DNA of 64,000 nucleotides from the NCBI GenBank assembly GCA_023251875.1, contig JAHEXY010000005.1, forward strand, positions 1-64,000. Reading direction: 5' to 3'. The notes under the pieces are model-generated. The model saw nothing but the letters and a program-made list of their open reading frames with translations, was not told where the DNA came from and searched no databases. The stretch comes from Bacteroidota bacterium. GTDB lineage: Bacteria > Bacteroidota > Bacteroidia > JAHEXY01. The translations under genes and the position numbers were made by a program. The first letter of the stretch is position 1; the number at the start of each line of letters is the position of its first letter. Positions 54,601-62,746 of the stretch are shown piece by piece.

Positions 54601-55373
54601 CTGTTCTTGTAAATAATACCAGTGCTACTAATCCTAAATTGTATTTAGTAACTACTCAAGATACCGTTAGCGCAACAAAAACTGCTACCATAGAAATTTA
54701 TTTAGGTACATCCAATGCTCCGGCAGATAGTGTATATGGTTTTGCATTTAGCATCAATTACGATGCTATAAATATTGATAGTGGTTCGGTAAAATTAGAT
54801 TATTCAAATTCTTGGTTGGGAAACAAAACAAATTCTCTATCGCTCTATAAAGATTTTTATGATAATGGAAAAGTAGATGTAGCCTTTGTTCGCAAAGATC
54901 AACAAACCATTTCGAGCTTCGGAAAAGTTGGAGAAATGTCGTGCGTGTTAGAGGATAATCTATCAGGCAAGGATACAATTTTTAAAACCATGCATTTTAC
55001 CATTAGTGATGTAAAAGTAATTTCAAACAATGAATCAGAAATTGCGGTATCTACTTTAAATGATAGTATTGTTGCAGTAGGGCCGTCATCAGGAACAACA
55101 ACAGAAATTTTTGAAGAAAATTTATCTGAAAAAACATTTCAATTATTTCCTAACCCTGCCACTGAAATGCTGCAAATCAGATTTTCTACAGCTGAATCTT
55201 ATTCTGTTAGTATACGAAATTATTTGGGGCAAAAACTTATAGAAGCACATACACAAAACGAATCAAGCATACAGATCAATACACAAAACTTGGCAGCCGG
55301 AACTTATTTTGTAGAAGTTTTTTCAAACGATTATAAAATGAGAGAAGTAAAAAAACTTTTAATACAACATTAA
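51609..55373 (+). CDS. Large T9SS protein: N-terminal domain, SBBP repeats, PKD, dockerin-like, cohesin-like
   Basis: The start at 51609 (MKKPLSKTIQ) gives a signal peptide; an earlier ATG at 51528 lies before the promoter box. In order along about 1,254 residues: a DUF7948-like N-terminal domain (YGFIENKGQI, YDWIVKPGG), SBBP beta-propeller repeats (SWATYFGGTSDDYI and relatives) to about residue 760, a PKD domain (ASFTASSDTICEG, NWTFQGA), a dockerin-like pair of Ca loops (GDANDDLIANNFD, DCNGDGSINDDD), a cohesin-like sandwich (DSVYGFAFSINYD), and a type A sorting domain (FQLFPNPATEML). Two REP-like palindromes are translated within the N-terminal domain (51857-51887, 51983-52016). Confidence 0.78.
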   Translation: MKKPLSKTIQLAVLLFFLINNILFSENTEIFQKSFTSQYGFIENKGQIIDQENKLNPKCLFLYNGNGLKIQLRKDGFSYEVTAPSQPSPKGREYQHLDLRIRENDLDQSSNNLNNMQENLLQGTSSLPFGESWRGVHRIDISFENMNTDVVIEKQNESSNYINYYTAVTPEQGITNVHRYEKIIYKNVYENIDVEFKVDANGKIEYDWIVKPGGKIEDIKLRYEGANKARLEDGKIVLETSYGNLAEDIPASYYLDNKNELLQVMYQQITSSDNQQIKQSSNFSIFQFQIFSYDHSRTLIIDPTPTVSWATYFGGTSDDYILDVITDSQNNVIISGYTKSSASIATSGTYQTSYGGSGDAFTAKFNSSGQLLWSTYYGGSLEDVGQSLVVDGNDNIICAGYTASTSGISTTGSNQSSFGGGTYDGYIVKFDKNGTIQWATYLGDSGSDQINDIAVDSQNNLFVVGTTSSASAIATTGIHQFTYSGSNDAFCVKFNSSGVFEWGAYLGGSSAEVGNAIEVDPTDNVIIGGTTSSSTMIATVGSFLSTYAGSGDGFVSMFDNAGNEVWSTYYGGSSNDEINAIDSDSNGDIVIAGYTNSSSGIATSGSYLSVPSYYNTTFIARFDQNANRQWGTYIASGASLTSVGDVRITFNTAGGILYLYEQDKYTYDIMIGEISSDGTSKTWAEMLYSSSYALGAIFTNSICEDKNHDIYIVGSSKALYAPTATSGAYQTTSGGGYDGFLTKLTGLLSSPQASFTASSDTICEGSCITFTDNSTSATSWNWTFQGATTTSSSSQNPTNICYATSGTYQVTLVASNSNGSDTSIQYITVNPLPQVQFAALDTVYTNTFPFALSGGTPTGGTYSGNGVSGGYFYPYLVSAGTYTITYSYSDSNSCSSSANQNIVVNTYVAGSNVWPGDANDDLIANNFDLLNVGLAYNATGTARISASNTWAAQVSTDWGKTFVNNVNYKHADCNGDGSINDDDTLAIYLNYGATHNKTVLVNNTSATNPKLYLVTTQDTVSATKTATIEIYLGTSNAPADSVYGFAFSINYDAINIDSGSVKLDYSNSWLGNKTNSLSLYKDFYDNGKVDVAFVRKDQQTISSFGKVGEMSCVLEDNLSGKDTIFKTMHFTISDVKVISNNESEIAVSTLNDSIVAVGPSSGTTTEIFEENLSEKTFQLFPNPATEMLQIRFSTAESYSVSIRNYLGQKLIEAHTQNESSIQINTQNLAAGTYFVEVFSNDYKMREVKKLLIQH
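51857..51887. repeat. REP-like palindrome inside the large T9SS gene, copy 1
   Basis: Core CCCC-aaa-GGGG with flanking CATCC and GAGGGAG. Translated in frame as APSQPSPKGREY. Confidence 0.8.
51983..52016. repeat. REP-like palindrome inside the large T9SS gene, copy 2
   Basis: CTCTCCCC-ttt-GGGGAGAG with an outer GGAGAGGGG arm. It is in the opposite orientation to copy 1, 95 bases away. Translated in frame as SLPFGESWRGV. Confidence 0.8.
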
Positions 55374-55379
55374 ACCTAT

Positions 55380-56006
55380 TTAAATAATCAATTCTAAAAA
55401 CTCTTTTTGCAAATTTACAATGGATATGCCAGTAGATTGATCTTGATTTTCAAATGCGCTTACTATTTCAAAAGCAGCTATGTTATTTATTTTACATTCT
55501 TCGCCAAGAGTATGGGTAAGCACGTAATTTCCGGCTGAATCTTTTGTATTATCATCTACATTAGCAATATTTTTAGCCTCAATAATTAACTTCACTTTAT
55601 TACCGGGATAAGGCAATAAGATAAATTTCCATTCCGAAGCATCAATGTTATGCTCGTTTGCATAATCATCAAATACATTAAATTGAAAATTCCAATTCTT
55701 TGCCGGTTTGGCATAATTAAATTTCCAGGTATTTAAACCGGGAGCTTTTGTCATTATTTTTTTACTCATTTGGAGCAATTCACTATTTCCGTTGGGAGAA
55801 ATAGTAAAGAAAAACAGATCATTACTTTCTTGTCCAATTTCCCAAGTAAACATACCAAAATCGAGCACATGGTTATCCATTGCATTGATTAAAAAATCTC
55901 TATCATCATGTAAATCATCATTTACAACATCTTTCATTAATATTTCGTTTTCTACAAACCACTCCCAAAACAGTTTAATTTTTTCTTTTAGTGCTTCTTT
56001 TTGCAT
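55380..56006 (-). CDS. Unknown soluble protein, 208 residues
   Basis: This protein has no signal or membrane segment. The start (MQKEALKEKIKLFWEWFVENE) is a charged helix, and the middle (MFTWEIGQESNDLFFFTISPNGN, WKFNYAKPAKNWNFQFNVFDDYANEHN) is a mixed alpha/beta domain with many aromatic residues. I do not recognise the family, though the pattern looks conserved. It lies in the gap between the large T9SS gene and korA; its stop is 6 bases from the former's stop. Confidence 0.5.
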   Translation of the reverse strand: MQKEALKEKIKLFWEWFVENEILMKDVVNDDLHDDRDFLINAMDNHVLDFGMFTWEIGQESNDLFFFTISPNGNSELLQMSKKIMTKAPGLNTWKFNYAKPAKNWNFQFNVFDDYANEHNIDASEWKFILLPYPGNKVKLIIEAKNIANVDDNTKDSAGNYVLTHTLGEECKINNIAAFEIVSAFENQDQSTGISIVNLQKEFLELII

Positions 56007-56053
56007 ACCAATTTTATATAATTACCAATATAAGCATGAATTAATATTTTGCC

Positions 56054-56061
56054 TACCTTTG
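56054..56061 (+). promoter_or_regulatory. Candidate -7 box (TACCTTTG) of the korAB-metF operon
   Basis: TACCTTTG matches the Bacteroidota -7 box and lies 22 bases ahead of the korA ATG. No clear -33 TTTG is seen at 19-21 bases, so this is only a candidate. Confidence 0.45.
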
Positions 56062-56082
56062 TGCCGAGAAATCTACAAAAAA

Positions 56083-57912
56083 ATGGTTCAGGAATTAGAA
56101 AAAGTAGTAGTAAAATTTGCGGGAGATTCTGGCGATGGAATGCAATTAACAGGCTCTCAGTTTACCAATACTTCTGCATTGATGGGAAATGACCTTTCTA
56201 CATTTCCTGATTTTCCGGCTGAAATACGTGCCCCTGCAGGTACTTATGCAGGTGTTTCAGGCTTTCAAGTTCAAATTGGTAATACAGAAATCAATACTCC
56301 GGGTGACGAAGTAGATGTTTTAGTAGCCATGAACCCGGCTGCTTTAAAAGTAAATTTACACTCCTTAAAAAAAGGCGGAATTATTATTGCCGATTCTGAC
56401 GGTTTTGACCCAAAAAATCTCAACAAAATAAATTTGAGTTCAAACCCTATTGAAGATGATACTTTATCAGAATACAAACTCATAAAAGCACCTATCACCT
56501 CTCTTACTAAAAAAAGTATTGAAGGTTTGGGACTCGATACCAAAAGCCAAGCACGTTGTAAAAACATGTTTTCATTGGGGGTGATGTATTGGTTGTTTAA
56601 TAGAAATATTGATTCAACTGTAGCATTTATAGATCAAAAATTTAAAAAAGATTTACAATTGGGCGATGCCAATAAAAAAGCCCTTTTTGCAGGATATCAT
56701 TTTGGAGAAACCATTGAAGCCACTCCTTCTTATACTGTTAAACCTGCAAAAATTGCTGCGGGAAAATACCGTCAAATTACAGGTAATACAGCTTTAGCAT
56801 GGGGCTTATTAGCTGCCTCAGAAAAAACAGCAAAACATTTATTTTTTGGCTCCTACCCTATTACTCCTGCATCTGATATTTTACACGAATTATCAAAATA
56901 TAAATATTGGGATGTAAAAACATTTCAGGCCGAAGATGAAATAGCAGCTATTTGCTCTGCCATTGGAGCAAGCTATGCAGGAGATATTGGTGTTACCTGT
57001 ACCGCAGGCCCCGGACTTTCGCTTAAAGCAGAAGCTATGGGATTGGCAATAATGACCGAACTACCTCTTGTCATTATTGACGTACAAAGAGGAGGGCCAT
57101 CAACAGGCTTGCCAACAAAAACAGAACAAGCCGATTTATTACAGGCTTTGTATGGTAGACATGCCGAAAGCCCATTGATTGTTATTGCGCCTAATACGGC
57201 CTCTAATTGTTTTGATTTTGCTTACATGGCTGTAAAGCTTTCTATCGAACACATGACTCCGGTTATCATTTTGTCTGATGCCTATTTAGCTAATGGTTCT
57301 GAACCATGGAAAATACCATCAGTAAATAATCTACCGGCAATTCAAATTCCTATTGCAAAATTTGATGCTGAAAATAAATATTTTCCTTACGAACGCAATG
57401 TTGAAAAACTTTCTCGCTATTGGGCAGTTCCCGGCACAAAAGGATTAGAACATAGAATCGGAGGATTAGAAAAAGAAGATAAAACCGGAAGCGTTTCTTA
57501 CGACCCGGTTAACCACGAAAAAATGATTCATATACGTGCCGAAAAAGTTGCGCGTGTTGCTCAATATATTCCTGAACAAACTGTAATAGGAAAAGAAAAA
57601 AGCGAGTTATTAGTGGTGGGCTGGGGTGGCACGTATGGCGCTTTATTAACAGCCGTTAAAGAACTGCAATTAGAAAATGAATCTATAAGTCTTGCACATT
57701 TTAATTATTTAAATCCATTGCCTAAAAACACGGCAGAGGTGTTGGGTAATTTTAAAAAGATTTTAGTTTGTGAATTAAATACCGGGCAATTTGCACATTA
57801 TTTAAGAGCTTCCTTTCCTCAATTTAAATATGAGCAATACAATAAAATTCAAGGTTTGCCATTTGGCGTAAGAGAATTAAAAGAGCAGATAAAAAAATAT
57901 TTGATCAAATGA
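56083..57912 (+). CDS. korA: 2-oxoacid:ferredoxin oxidoreductase, alpha subunit
   Basis: ATG at 56083 (MVQELEKVVV) gives 609 residues; a longer frame to 55792 reads a non-family leader that overlaps the convergent gene and is rejected. The N-terminal gamma-type domain has KFAGDSGDGMQLTG at 10-23 and GVSGFQVQIG. The alpha part has GSYPITPASDILHEL, TAGPGLSLKAEAMGLA and RGGPSTGLPTKTEQADL. It oxidises a 2-oxoacid, probably 2-oxoglutarate, to acyl-CoA and reduces ferredoxin. Its stop overlaps the korB start by four bases (ATGA). Confidence 0.92.
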   Translation: MVQELEKVVVKFAGDSGDGMQLTGSQFTNTSALMGNDLSTFPDFPAEIRAPAGTYAGVSGFQVQIGNTEINTPGDEVDVLVAMNPAALKVNLHSLKKGGIIIADSDGFDPKNLNKINLSSNPIEDDTLSEYKLIKAPITSLTKKSIEGLGLDTKSQARCKNMFSLGVMYWLFNRNIDSTVAFIDQKFKKDLQLGDANKKALFAGYHFGETIEATPSYTVKPAKIAAGKYRQITGNTALAWGLLAASEKTAKHLFFGSYPITPASDILHELSKYKYWDVKTFQAEDEIAAICSAIGASYAGDIGVTCTAGPGLSLKAEAMGLAIMTELPLVIIDVQRGGPSTGLPTKTEQADLLQALYGRHAESPLIVIAPNTASNCFDFAYMAVKLSIEHMTPVIILSDAYLANGSEPWKIPSVNNLPAIQIPIAKFDAENKYFPYERNVEKLSRYWAVPGTKGLEHRIGGLEKEDKTGSVSYDPVNHEKMIHIRAEKVARVAQYIPEQTVIGKEKSELLVVGWGGTYGALLTAVKELQLENESISLAHFNYLNPLPKNTAEVLGNFKKILVCELNTGQFAHYLRASFPQFKYEQYNKIQGLPFGVRELKEQIKKYLIK

Positions 57913-58952
57913 TGGCTGAAGCAGAAACGATAAATATTAAAGCGCCTGTAAAACTTACAAAAAAAGATTTTACAAGTGATCAGGTAGTGCGCTGGTGTCC
58001 GGGTTGTGGAGATTATGCCATACTTGCCGCCATGCAAACCGCTTTACCAATGCTTGATATTCCTAGAGAAAATCATGTTTTTGTTTCAGGTATTGGATGT
58101 GCTGCAAGATTTCCATACTATATGGAAACGTATGGCTTTCATACTTTACATGGAAGAGCGCCTTCTATTGCTACAGGTGTGAAATTAGCCAATCCTCATT
58201 TAACGGTTTGGGAAATGACAGGCGATGGAGATTCGCTTTCTATTGGCGGTAATCATTTTATTCACACCCTAAGAAGAAATATCGACATCAATATTATTTT
58301 ATTTAACAATGAAATTTACGGCTTAACAAAAGGACAATATTCTCCAACATCAAAAAAAGGTTTGGTAACCAAATCTACTCCTTATGGTTCTGTTGAAACG
58401 CCATTTAGTCCGGGAGAATTAGTAATTGGAGCATTAGGTAGTTTTTTTGCACGTACAATAGACACTAATCCCAAACACATGGCCGATACTTTTATTAAAT
58501 CAGTAGGCCATAAAGGAACATCAGTAGTTGAAATTCTACAGAACTGTGTTATTTTTAACGATGGCACACACGATTTAATTACTTCAAAAGATACTAAAGA
58601 TGATTACCAATTGCTTTTAGAACATGGCAAGCCCATGATTTTTGGTAAAGAAAAAAATAAAGGAATTAAATTAAACGGATTAAAATTAGAAGTCGTAAAA
58701 TTAGGAGAGAATGGCATTACTGAAAAAGACCTTTTGGTGCATGATGCCTATGAAGCAGATCCCACTTTACATAGCATGCTTGCTCGTATGCAAGCTCCGG
58801 CATTTCCTGTTGCAATAGGTGTTATTAGAGCGGTAAAACAACCTACCTATAACGATTTGGTATTTGAACAAATAGAAAACAGTAAACAAAAACAAAAATT
58901 TAAAACTGTTAACGACCTTTTAAACAGTGGAGAAACTTGGATAGTAGAATAA
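57909..58952 (+). CDS. korB: 2-oxoacid:ferredoxin oxidoreductase, beta subunit
   Basis: This 347-residue subunit carries thiamine diphosphate: RWCPGCGDYAILAAMQ near 30-45, SGIGCAARFPYYMETYGFHTLHGRAP, and the TPP loop GDGDSLSIGGNHFIHTLRRN near 103-122 with LFNNEIYGLTKGQYSPT. With KorA it forms the oxidoreductase. Fe-S binding cysteines are in WCPGC. The start may be the ATG at 57909 or 57912. metF follows 17 bases after its stop. Confidence 0.93.
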   Translation: MMAEAETINIKAPVKLTKKDFTSDQVVRWCPGCGDYAILAAMQTALPMLDIPRENHVFVSGIGCAARFPYYMETYGFHTLHGRAPSIATGVKLANPHLTVWEMTGDGDSLSIGGNHFIHTLRRNIDINIILFNNEIYGLTKGQYSPTSKKGLVTKSTPYGSVETPFSPGELVIGALGSFFARTIDTNPKHMADTFIKSVGHKGTSVVEILQNCVIFNDGTHDLITSKDTKDDYQLLLEHGKPMIFGKEKNKGIKLNGLKLEVVKLGENGITEKDLLVHDAYEADPTLHSMLARMQAPAFPVAIGVIRAVKQPTYNDLVFEQIENSKQKQKFKTVNDLLNSGETWIVE

Positions 58953-58969
58953 AAACAATTTAATTTTCA

Positions 58970-59923
58970 ATGAAAGTTACAGAACACATAAAAAACGCCA
59001 AATCAACTATTTTTTCGATAGAAATTTTGCCGCCTTTAAAAGGAAAAAGTATTAAAGAAATTTTTGATTGTATTGACCCCTTAATGGAATTTAAGCCTCC
59101 ATTTGTTGATGTAACCTATCACAGAGAGGAATTTGTTTACAGAAAACGTGCTAGCGGATACCTTGAAAAAGTATCCATTCGCAAACGCCCCGGAACAGTT
59201 GGTATTTGTGCAGGAATTATTAGTCGTTATAAAGTAGATCCCGTTCCACATTTAATTTGTGGCGGTTTTACTCGCCATGAAACTGAAAATGCATTAATTG
59301 ATTTAAGTTTTTTAGGTATAGAAAACATTCTTGTATTGAGAGGGGATGCCAGAAAAAATGAAGGCTCTTTTATTCCCGAACCTGAAGGACATCATTATGC
59401 CATTGATTTGATGGCCCAAGTAACGGCCATGAATCATGGAAAATATTTAGATCCTGATTTGAATCATGCTGATCAAACCAATTTTTGTATTGGTGTTGCC
59501 GGCTATCCTGAAAAACATTTCGAAGCCCCTAATTTAAAAGTAGATCTTCATCATTTAAAAAGAAAAGTTGAAGAAGGAGCAGATTATATTGTTACACAAA
59601 TGTTTTTCGACAATCAAAAATATATTGAATTTGTAAAAGCTTGTCGCGATTTAAATATTACAGTTCCCATTATTCCGGGCTTAAAACCCATTACTACAAG
59701 AAGTCAAATTGCTAATATTCCAAAATCATTTTATTTAGATATTCCGGAACAACTCACCGATGAAATTATGAAATGTAAAAACGATGAGGAAGCCAAACAA
59801 GTAGGTATTGAATGGTGCATACAACAATCAAAAGAATTGATTAAATACGGAGTGCCTTGTTTGCATTATTATACCATGAGCAAACCAGAACCTGTTGTTA
59901 AAATTGCAAGGGCAGTATTTTAG
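58970..59923 (+). CDS. metF: Methylenetetrahydrofolate reductase
   Basis: This 317-residue TIM-barrel flavoenzyme reduces methylene-THF to methyl-THF for methionine synthesis. It has FSIEILPPLKGKSI near 16-29 (catalytic E18), VDVTYHREEFV, GGFTRHETENALIDLSFLGIENILVLRGDA near 97-126 and ADYIVTQMFFDNQKYIEFVKACR. It is co-transcribed with korAB. The folate neighbours thyA and folA are elsewhere in the window. Confidence 0.95.
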   Translation: MKVTEHIKNAKSTIFSIEILPPLKGKSIKEIFDCIDPLMEFKPPFVDVTYHREEFVYRKRASGYLEKVSIRKRPGTVGICAGIISRYKVDPVPHLICGGFTRHETENALIDLSFLGIENILVLRGDARKNEGSFIPEPEGHHYAIDLMAQVTAMNHGKYLDPDLNHADQTNFCIGVAGYPEKHFEAPNLKVDLHHLKRKVEEGADYIVTQMFFDNQKYIEFVKACRDLNITVPIIPGLKPITTRSQIANIPKSFYLDIPEQLTDEIMKCKNDEEAKQVGIEWCIQQSKELIKYGVPCLHYYTMSKPEPVVKIARAVF

Positions 59924-59949
59924 TAAAACTGAGTCATCGCGAAAAATTC

Positions 59950-60085
59950 TTAACCACAAACATAGGTTTTTATTTTTGGGTATTAAAGTTTCATATAGCT
60001 GAAGCGCAGCTTCAGCTATTACTCTATGTTAAAAAAATTATTTTTTTATATATTCCTTATTTTATCAACCTATGTTTGTGGTTAA
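59950..60085. repeat. MITE-like element with AACCACAAACATAGG ends, copy B
   Basis: A perfect 17-bp inverted repeat, TTAACCACAAACATAGG and CCTATGTTTGTGGTTAA, bounds 136 bp. The middle holds TAGCTGAAGC-gca-GCTTCAGCTA, a perfect hairpin. Related to 13828-14015. It fills the gap between metF and the convergent DUF2007 gene. Confidence 0.75.
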
Positions 60086-60094
60086 AAAATATTT

Positions 60095-60478
60095 TTATTT
60101 CTTCAGAAAAACCCAAACAATAACTACTACCCCAATTATCCCCACAATAATAAAACCCCATTTGCCACTTTCTGCTGTTTTAGCTTCTTGAAGGCGATTT
60201 TCTTCTTCCCATTTTTTATCCTCCTCCTCATCTTTAAAAATTTCTTGCTCTTCAGCTTCGTATGTTACTTGCATGGTTTTAATCAATTCAGTTGCTTTTT
60301 CTGAATCTTCAGCTTTAACAGCCAATTTAACATTGCCCACATTTTCTCCTCCTAAAAGATCAACGGAGGTATGTTTATCATCAACAAAAGCATCAATACC
60401 TTGTTCTTTTAATTGAGTTTTAACAAGTACAGCATCATAATGATTAGAATAAACTGCTATAGTAACAAAATCGGCCAT
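60095..60478 (-). CDS. DUF2007-type protein with a C-terminal membrane helix
   Basis: The start at 60478 (MADFVTIAVYSNHYDAV) gives 127 residues. The N-terminal domain (IAVYSNHYDAVLVKTQLKEQGIDAFVDDKHTS, then NVKLAVKAEDSEKATELIKTMQ) matches DUF2007, a putative signal-transducing domain. An acidic linker and a membrane helix (WGFIIVGIIGVVVIVWVFL) follow, so it is a tail-anchored protein. It converges with metF. Confidence 0.8.
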   Translation of the reverse strand: MADFVTIAVYSNHYDAVLVKTQLKEQGIDAFVDDKHTSVDLLGGENVGNVKLAVKAEDSEKATELIKTMQVTYEAEEQEIFKDEEEDKKWEEENRLQEAKTAESGKWGFIIVGIIGVVVIVWVFLKK

Positions 60479-60508
60479 GTAATTGATTTTTTTTAAGTTT
60501 CTCAAGTG

Positions 60509-60591
60509 GAGCTCTAAAAATTATATCTTTTTGTTTCCTCTCCCTTAATCCCTCTCAAAGAGAGGAACATAAATTGTAATTTTTAGAACTC
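60509..60591. repeat. Nested palindromic MITE-like element, copy B
   Basis: GAGCTCTAAAAATTA (60509-60523) is matched with one mismatch by the complement of TAATTTTTAGAACTC (60577-60591). Inside are CCTCTC and GAGAGG arms. Same layout as 2831-2909. Confidence 0.7.
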
Positions 60592-60812
60592 TCCTAAAGT
60601 ACTAAAGGATTTTAATATGAGAAAACATACCATTGGTTAATCTGGTAGATGAGTACAAATCAAAACCATTAAAACACTGAATATCTTATAATTGAAATTA
60701 ATCTCACGCAATAAGCATGTAAGAAAACGGCAATTGCAACTTATTAATGTATTGGTTCTAGTTGATATTTGTATAGATAAAATTCTTATAAACTTTAATT
60801 TCTTAAACAGCT
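60592..60812. other. Intergenic region ahead of a T9SS gene
   Basis: Between the palindromic element and the start at 60813 the 221 bases are AT-rich with no palindrome or open frame of note. They probably hold the promoter of the T9SS gene. Confidence 0.5.
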
Positions 60813-62471
60813 ATGAAAAAAATCCTCAAACCTAAACTACTCTTTGCATTTATAATATGCATGGTAGTTTATTTGGGTAGTTATGCACAAACATGCAGTG
60901 CTAGCTACACACTAATCAAAGACACTTCTAATTATTGTGTCAAATTTAAAAGTACAAGTATTGCAACTTCAAATGCCACTTATACATGGTCATTTGGAGA
61001 CGGCACTTACTCTTCAAAGAAAAACCCCAATCATTGTTTTTCATCGGGTACAACAACTACTGTTTGTTTAACAATTGTTGATTCATTTATGGGTTGTTCA
61101 TCCACTTATTGTGATTCTATTGTATTTGGGTATTCCAATAATAGTTTAGACTCTAATAATAATTGGGTAGATACTACCTATACAAGTTTAGATTCCAATT
61201 ATTACAATTGGGATTCAACCTATACAAGTTTAGATTCTACCAACTATAACTTAGACTCTAACAATACAAATTTAGATTCAACTATAAATTCAGGATGCCA
61301 AGCCGCATTTAGTTACGATGATTCGTGCTATTTTCATTTTTACAGTAATAGTTTAGGCGTAAGTAGTCAAACATTATATGTATGGAATTTTGGCGATGGG
61401 GGATCTTCTTTTGATCAAAATCCAACTCATTCTTATGCAATCAATGGTTCTTACACAGTATGCTTATCAATATTAGATTCTGTTAGTTTATGCGCAAGCA
61501 CAGCTTGTGACAGTGTAGTTGTTACTTGTGCCGGACTTGATACTGTATTTAATTTATCCGGTTATGTAATGACCGACTCAACAGGCTTAGATACTAATTC
61601 AGCTGATTTTGCTAAAGTTTATTTAATAAAATACAATGCTGTCAAAAAATCATTAAAAGCTGTTGCAAAAATTGATGCTGACTACGGAGGTCATTATAAA
61701 TTTTCAAATATTCCGGCAGGTGATTATTTAGTAAAAGGATGGTTGAAAAAAGGATCATACTATTACAAATATTTCATGCCAACTTATTTAGGAGATCAAT
61801 TATACTGGAGTAAAGCAACTACTGTAAATTTATCAGCTGATTCATATGGAAATGACATTCATTTAATTATTGGCAAAAATCCTGGAGGGCCTGGTTTTGT
61901 TGGCGGTAAAGTAAGTAAAGGTGCCAATAAAACGGAATCTGATGATATCTCCATTGAAGATGTTGCCATACTTGTTTTAGATATCAATAACAATCCTGTT
62001 ATGGCCGATGTTACAGATGATCAAGGGCTGTTTTCTTTAGATGGTTTAGCTTATGGAACATATCAAATTTATACTGAAGTAGAAGGAAGATTAACTACTC
62101 CAATAATTGTAACACTTGATCAAAACAATGCTTCTGTTGCAGATATTGATATTGTAATCAATAGTGGTGATGTGGTAGCAAGTATAGCAGCACTAGAGTT
62201 AACCGATGAAGTATCAACTGTTGGTGAAATTTATCCTAATCCAACAAGCTCCAATGCACAAATTGATATTGCATTAAAAGACAATACTGTTATAGATGTA
62301 ATCATTTGTGATGCATTGGGAAAAATAGTATCGTCACAAAAAAGTGAATTACAAAGTGGCAGTCAAAAATTAATTTTAAATACGGCAAGCTTGAAAAAGG
62401 GAATCTATACCCTTCAAGTAAGAAGTAATGAAACAGCAATTACTCATAAACAATTGGTGGTATTAAAATAA
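60813..62471 (+). CDS. PKD-domain T9SS type A secreted protein with low-complexity DS-rich linker
   Basis: This 552-residue protein has a signal peptide (ending SYAQ), two PKD domains (WSFGDGTYSSKKNPNHCF near 65-85, WNFGDGGSSFDQNPTHSY near 192-210), separated by a repetitive segment of NYNLDSNNTNLDST-like units. A carboxypeptidase-regulatory-like domain follows (AKIDADYGGHYKFSNIPAGDYLVKGW, then DDQGLFSLDGLAYGTYQIY), and a type A sorting domain ends it (GEIYPNPTSSNAQIDI, GIYTLQVRS). It has no enzyme motif and is likely a surface or matrix protein. Confidence 0.75.
   Translation: MKKILKPKLLFAFIICMVVYLGSYAQTCSASYTLIKDTSNYCVKFKSTSIATSNATYTWSFGDGTYSSKKNPNHCFSSGTTTTVCLTIVDSFMGCSSTYCDSIVFGYSNNSLDSNNNWVDTTYTSLDSNYYNWDSTYTSLDSTNYNLDSNNTNLDSTINSGCQAAFSYDDSCYFHFYSNSLGVSSQTLYVWNFGDGGSSFDQNPTHSYAINGSYTVCLSILDSVSLCASTACDSVVVTCAGLDTVFNLSGYVMTDSTGLDTNSADFAKVYLIKYNAVKKSLKAVAKIDADYGGHYKFSNIPAGDYLVKGWLKKGSYYYKYFMPTYLGDQLYWSKATTVNLSADSYGNDIHLIIGKNPGGPGFVGGKVSKGANKTESDDISIEDVAILVLDINNNPVMADVTDDQGLFSLDGLAYGTYQIYTEVEGRLTTPIIVTLDQNNASVADIDIVINSGDVVASIAALELTDEVSTVGEIYPNPTSSNAQIDIALKDNTVIDVIICDALGKIVSSQKSELQSGSQKLILNTASLKKGIYTLQVRSNETAITHKQLVVLK
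61144..61284 (+). repeat. Low-complexity DNA repeat encoding LDS-rich linker
   Basis: Several near-identical units of TTTAGATTC/TAATAT type (about 15-21 bases each) encode repeated S/T-L-D-S-N motifs. Unit number could vary between strains. Confidence 0.6.
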
Positions 62472-62491
62472 AAAGGAAGTAGGTTGATTTT

Positions 62492-62526
62492 AAAACTCCA
62501 AAGGAGCATTGCTCCTTTGGAGTTTT
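62492..62526. terminator. Perfect 16-bp hairpin terminator
   Basis: AAAACTCCAAAGGAGC (62492-62507) is complementary to GCTCCTTTGGAGTTTT (62511-62526) over a 3-base loop, with A/T runs on both sides. It lies between the T9SS gene (+) and a convergent small lipoprotein gene (-). Confidence 0.8.
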
Positions 62527-62529
62527 AAT

Positions 62530-62685
62530 TCATTTATAATGATGCTTTATTTTTGTTGATTCAATATGGGGGCAATCGCAATCTTCTTTTTTAAAAACTT
62601 TACAGCTTGAAAGAAATAAAATAATAATTCCAATCAATAATCGAAGACATCTGATTTTTGAAATATTATTTTTCTCCTTTGACAT
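62530..62685 (-). CDS. Small lipoprotein, 51 residues, unknown function
   Basis: ATG at 62683-62685 opens 51 codons with stop at 62530-62532. The product is a lipoprotein signal (IIILFLSSC, cysteine at about residue 28) followed by KVFKKEDCDCPHIESTK. The CDCP motif is shared by small Bacteroidota lipoproteins of unknown role. It lies beside the T9SS metalloprotease gene on the same strand, about 60 bases downstream of its end. Confidence 0.55.
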   Translation of the reverse strand: MSKEKNNISKIRCLRLLIGIIILFLSSCKVFKKEDCDCPHIESTKIKHHYK

Positions 62686-62723
62686 TTTGGCTAAAGCCAG
62701 TTTTTATTTTCTACTTACCTATC

Positions 62724-62743
62724 CCACGATCTAAAGATCGTGG
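62724..62743. repeat. Short REP-like palindrome beside the metalloprotease gene
   Basis: CCACGATCT and AGATCGTGG flank an AA loop, ending 4 bases before the stop codon of the metalloprotease gene. It could act as its terminator. Confidence 0.6.
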
Positions 62744-62746
62744 CTA

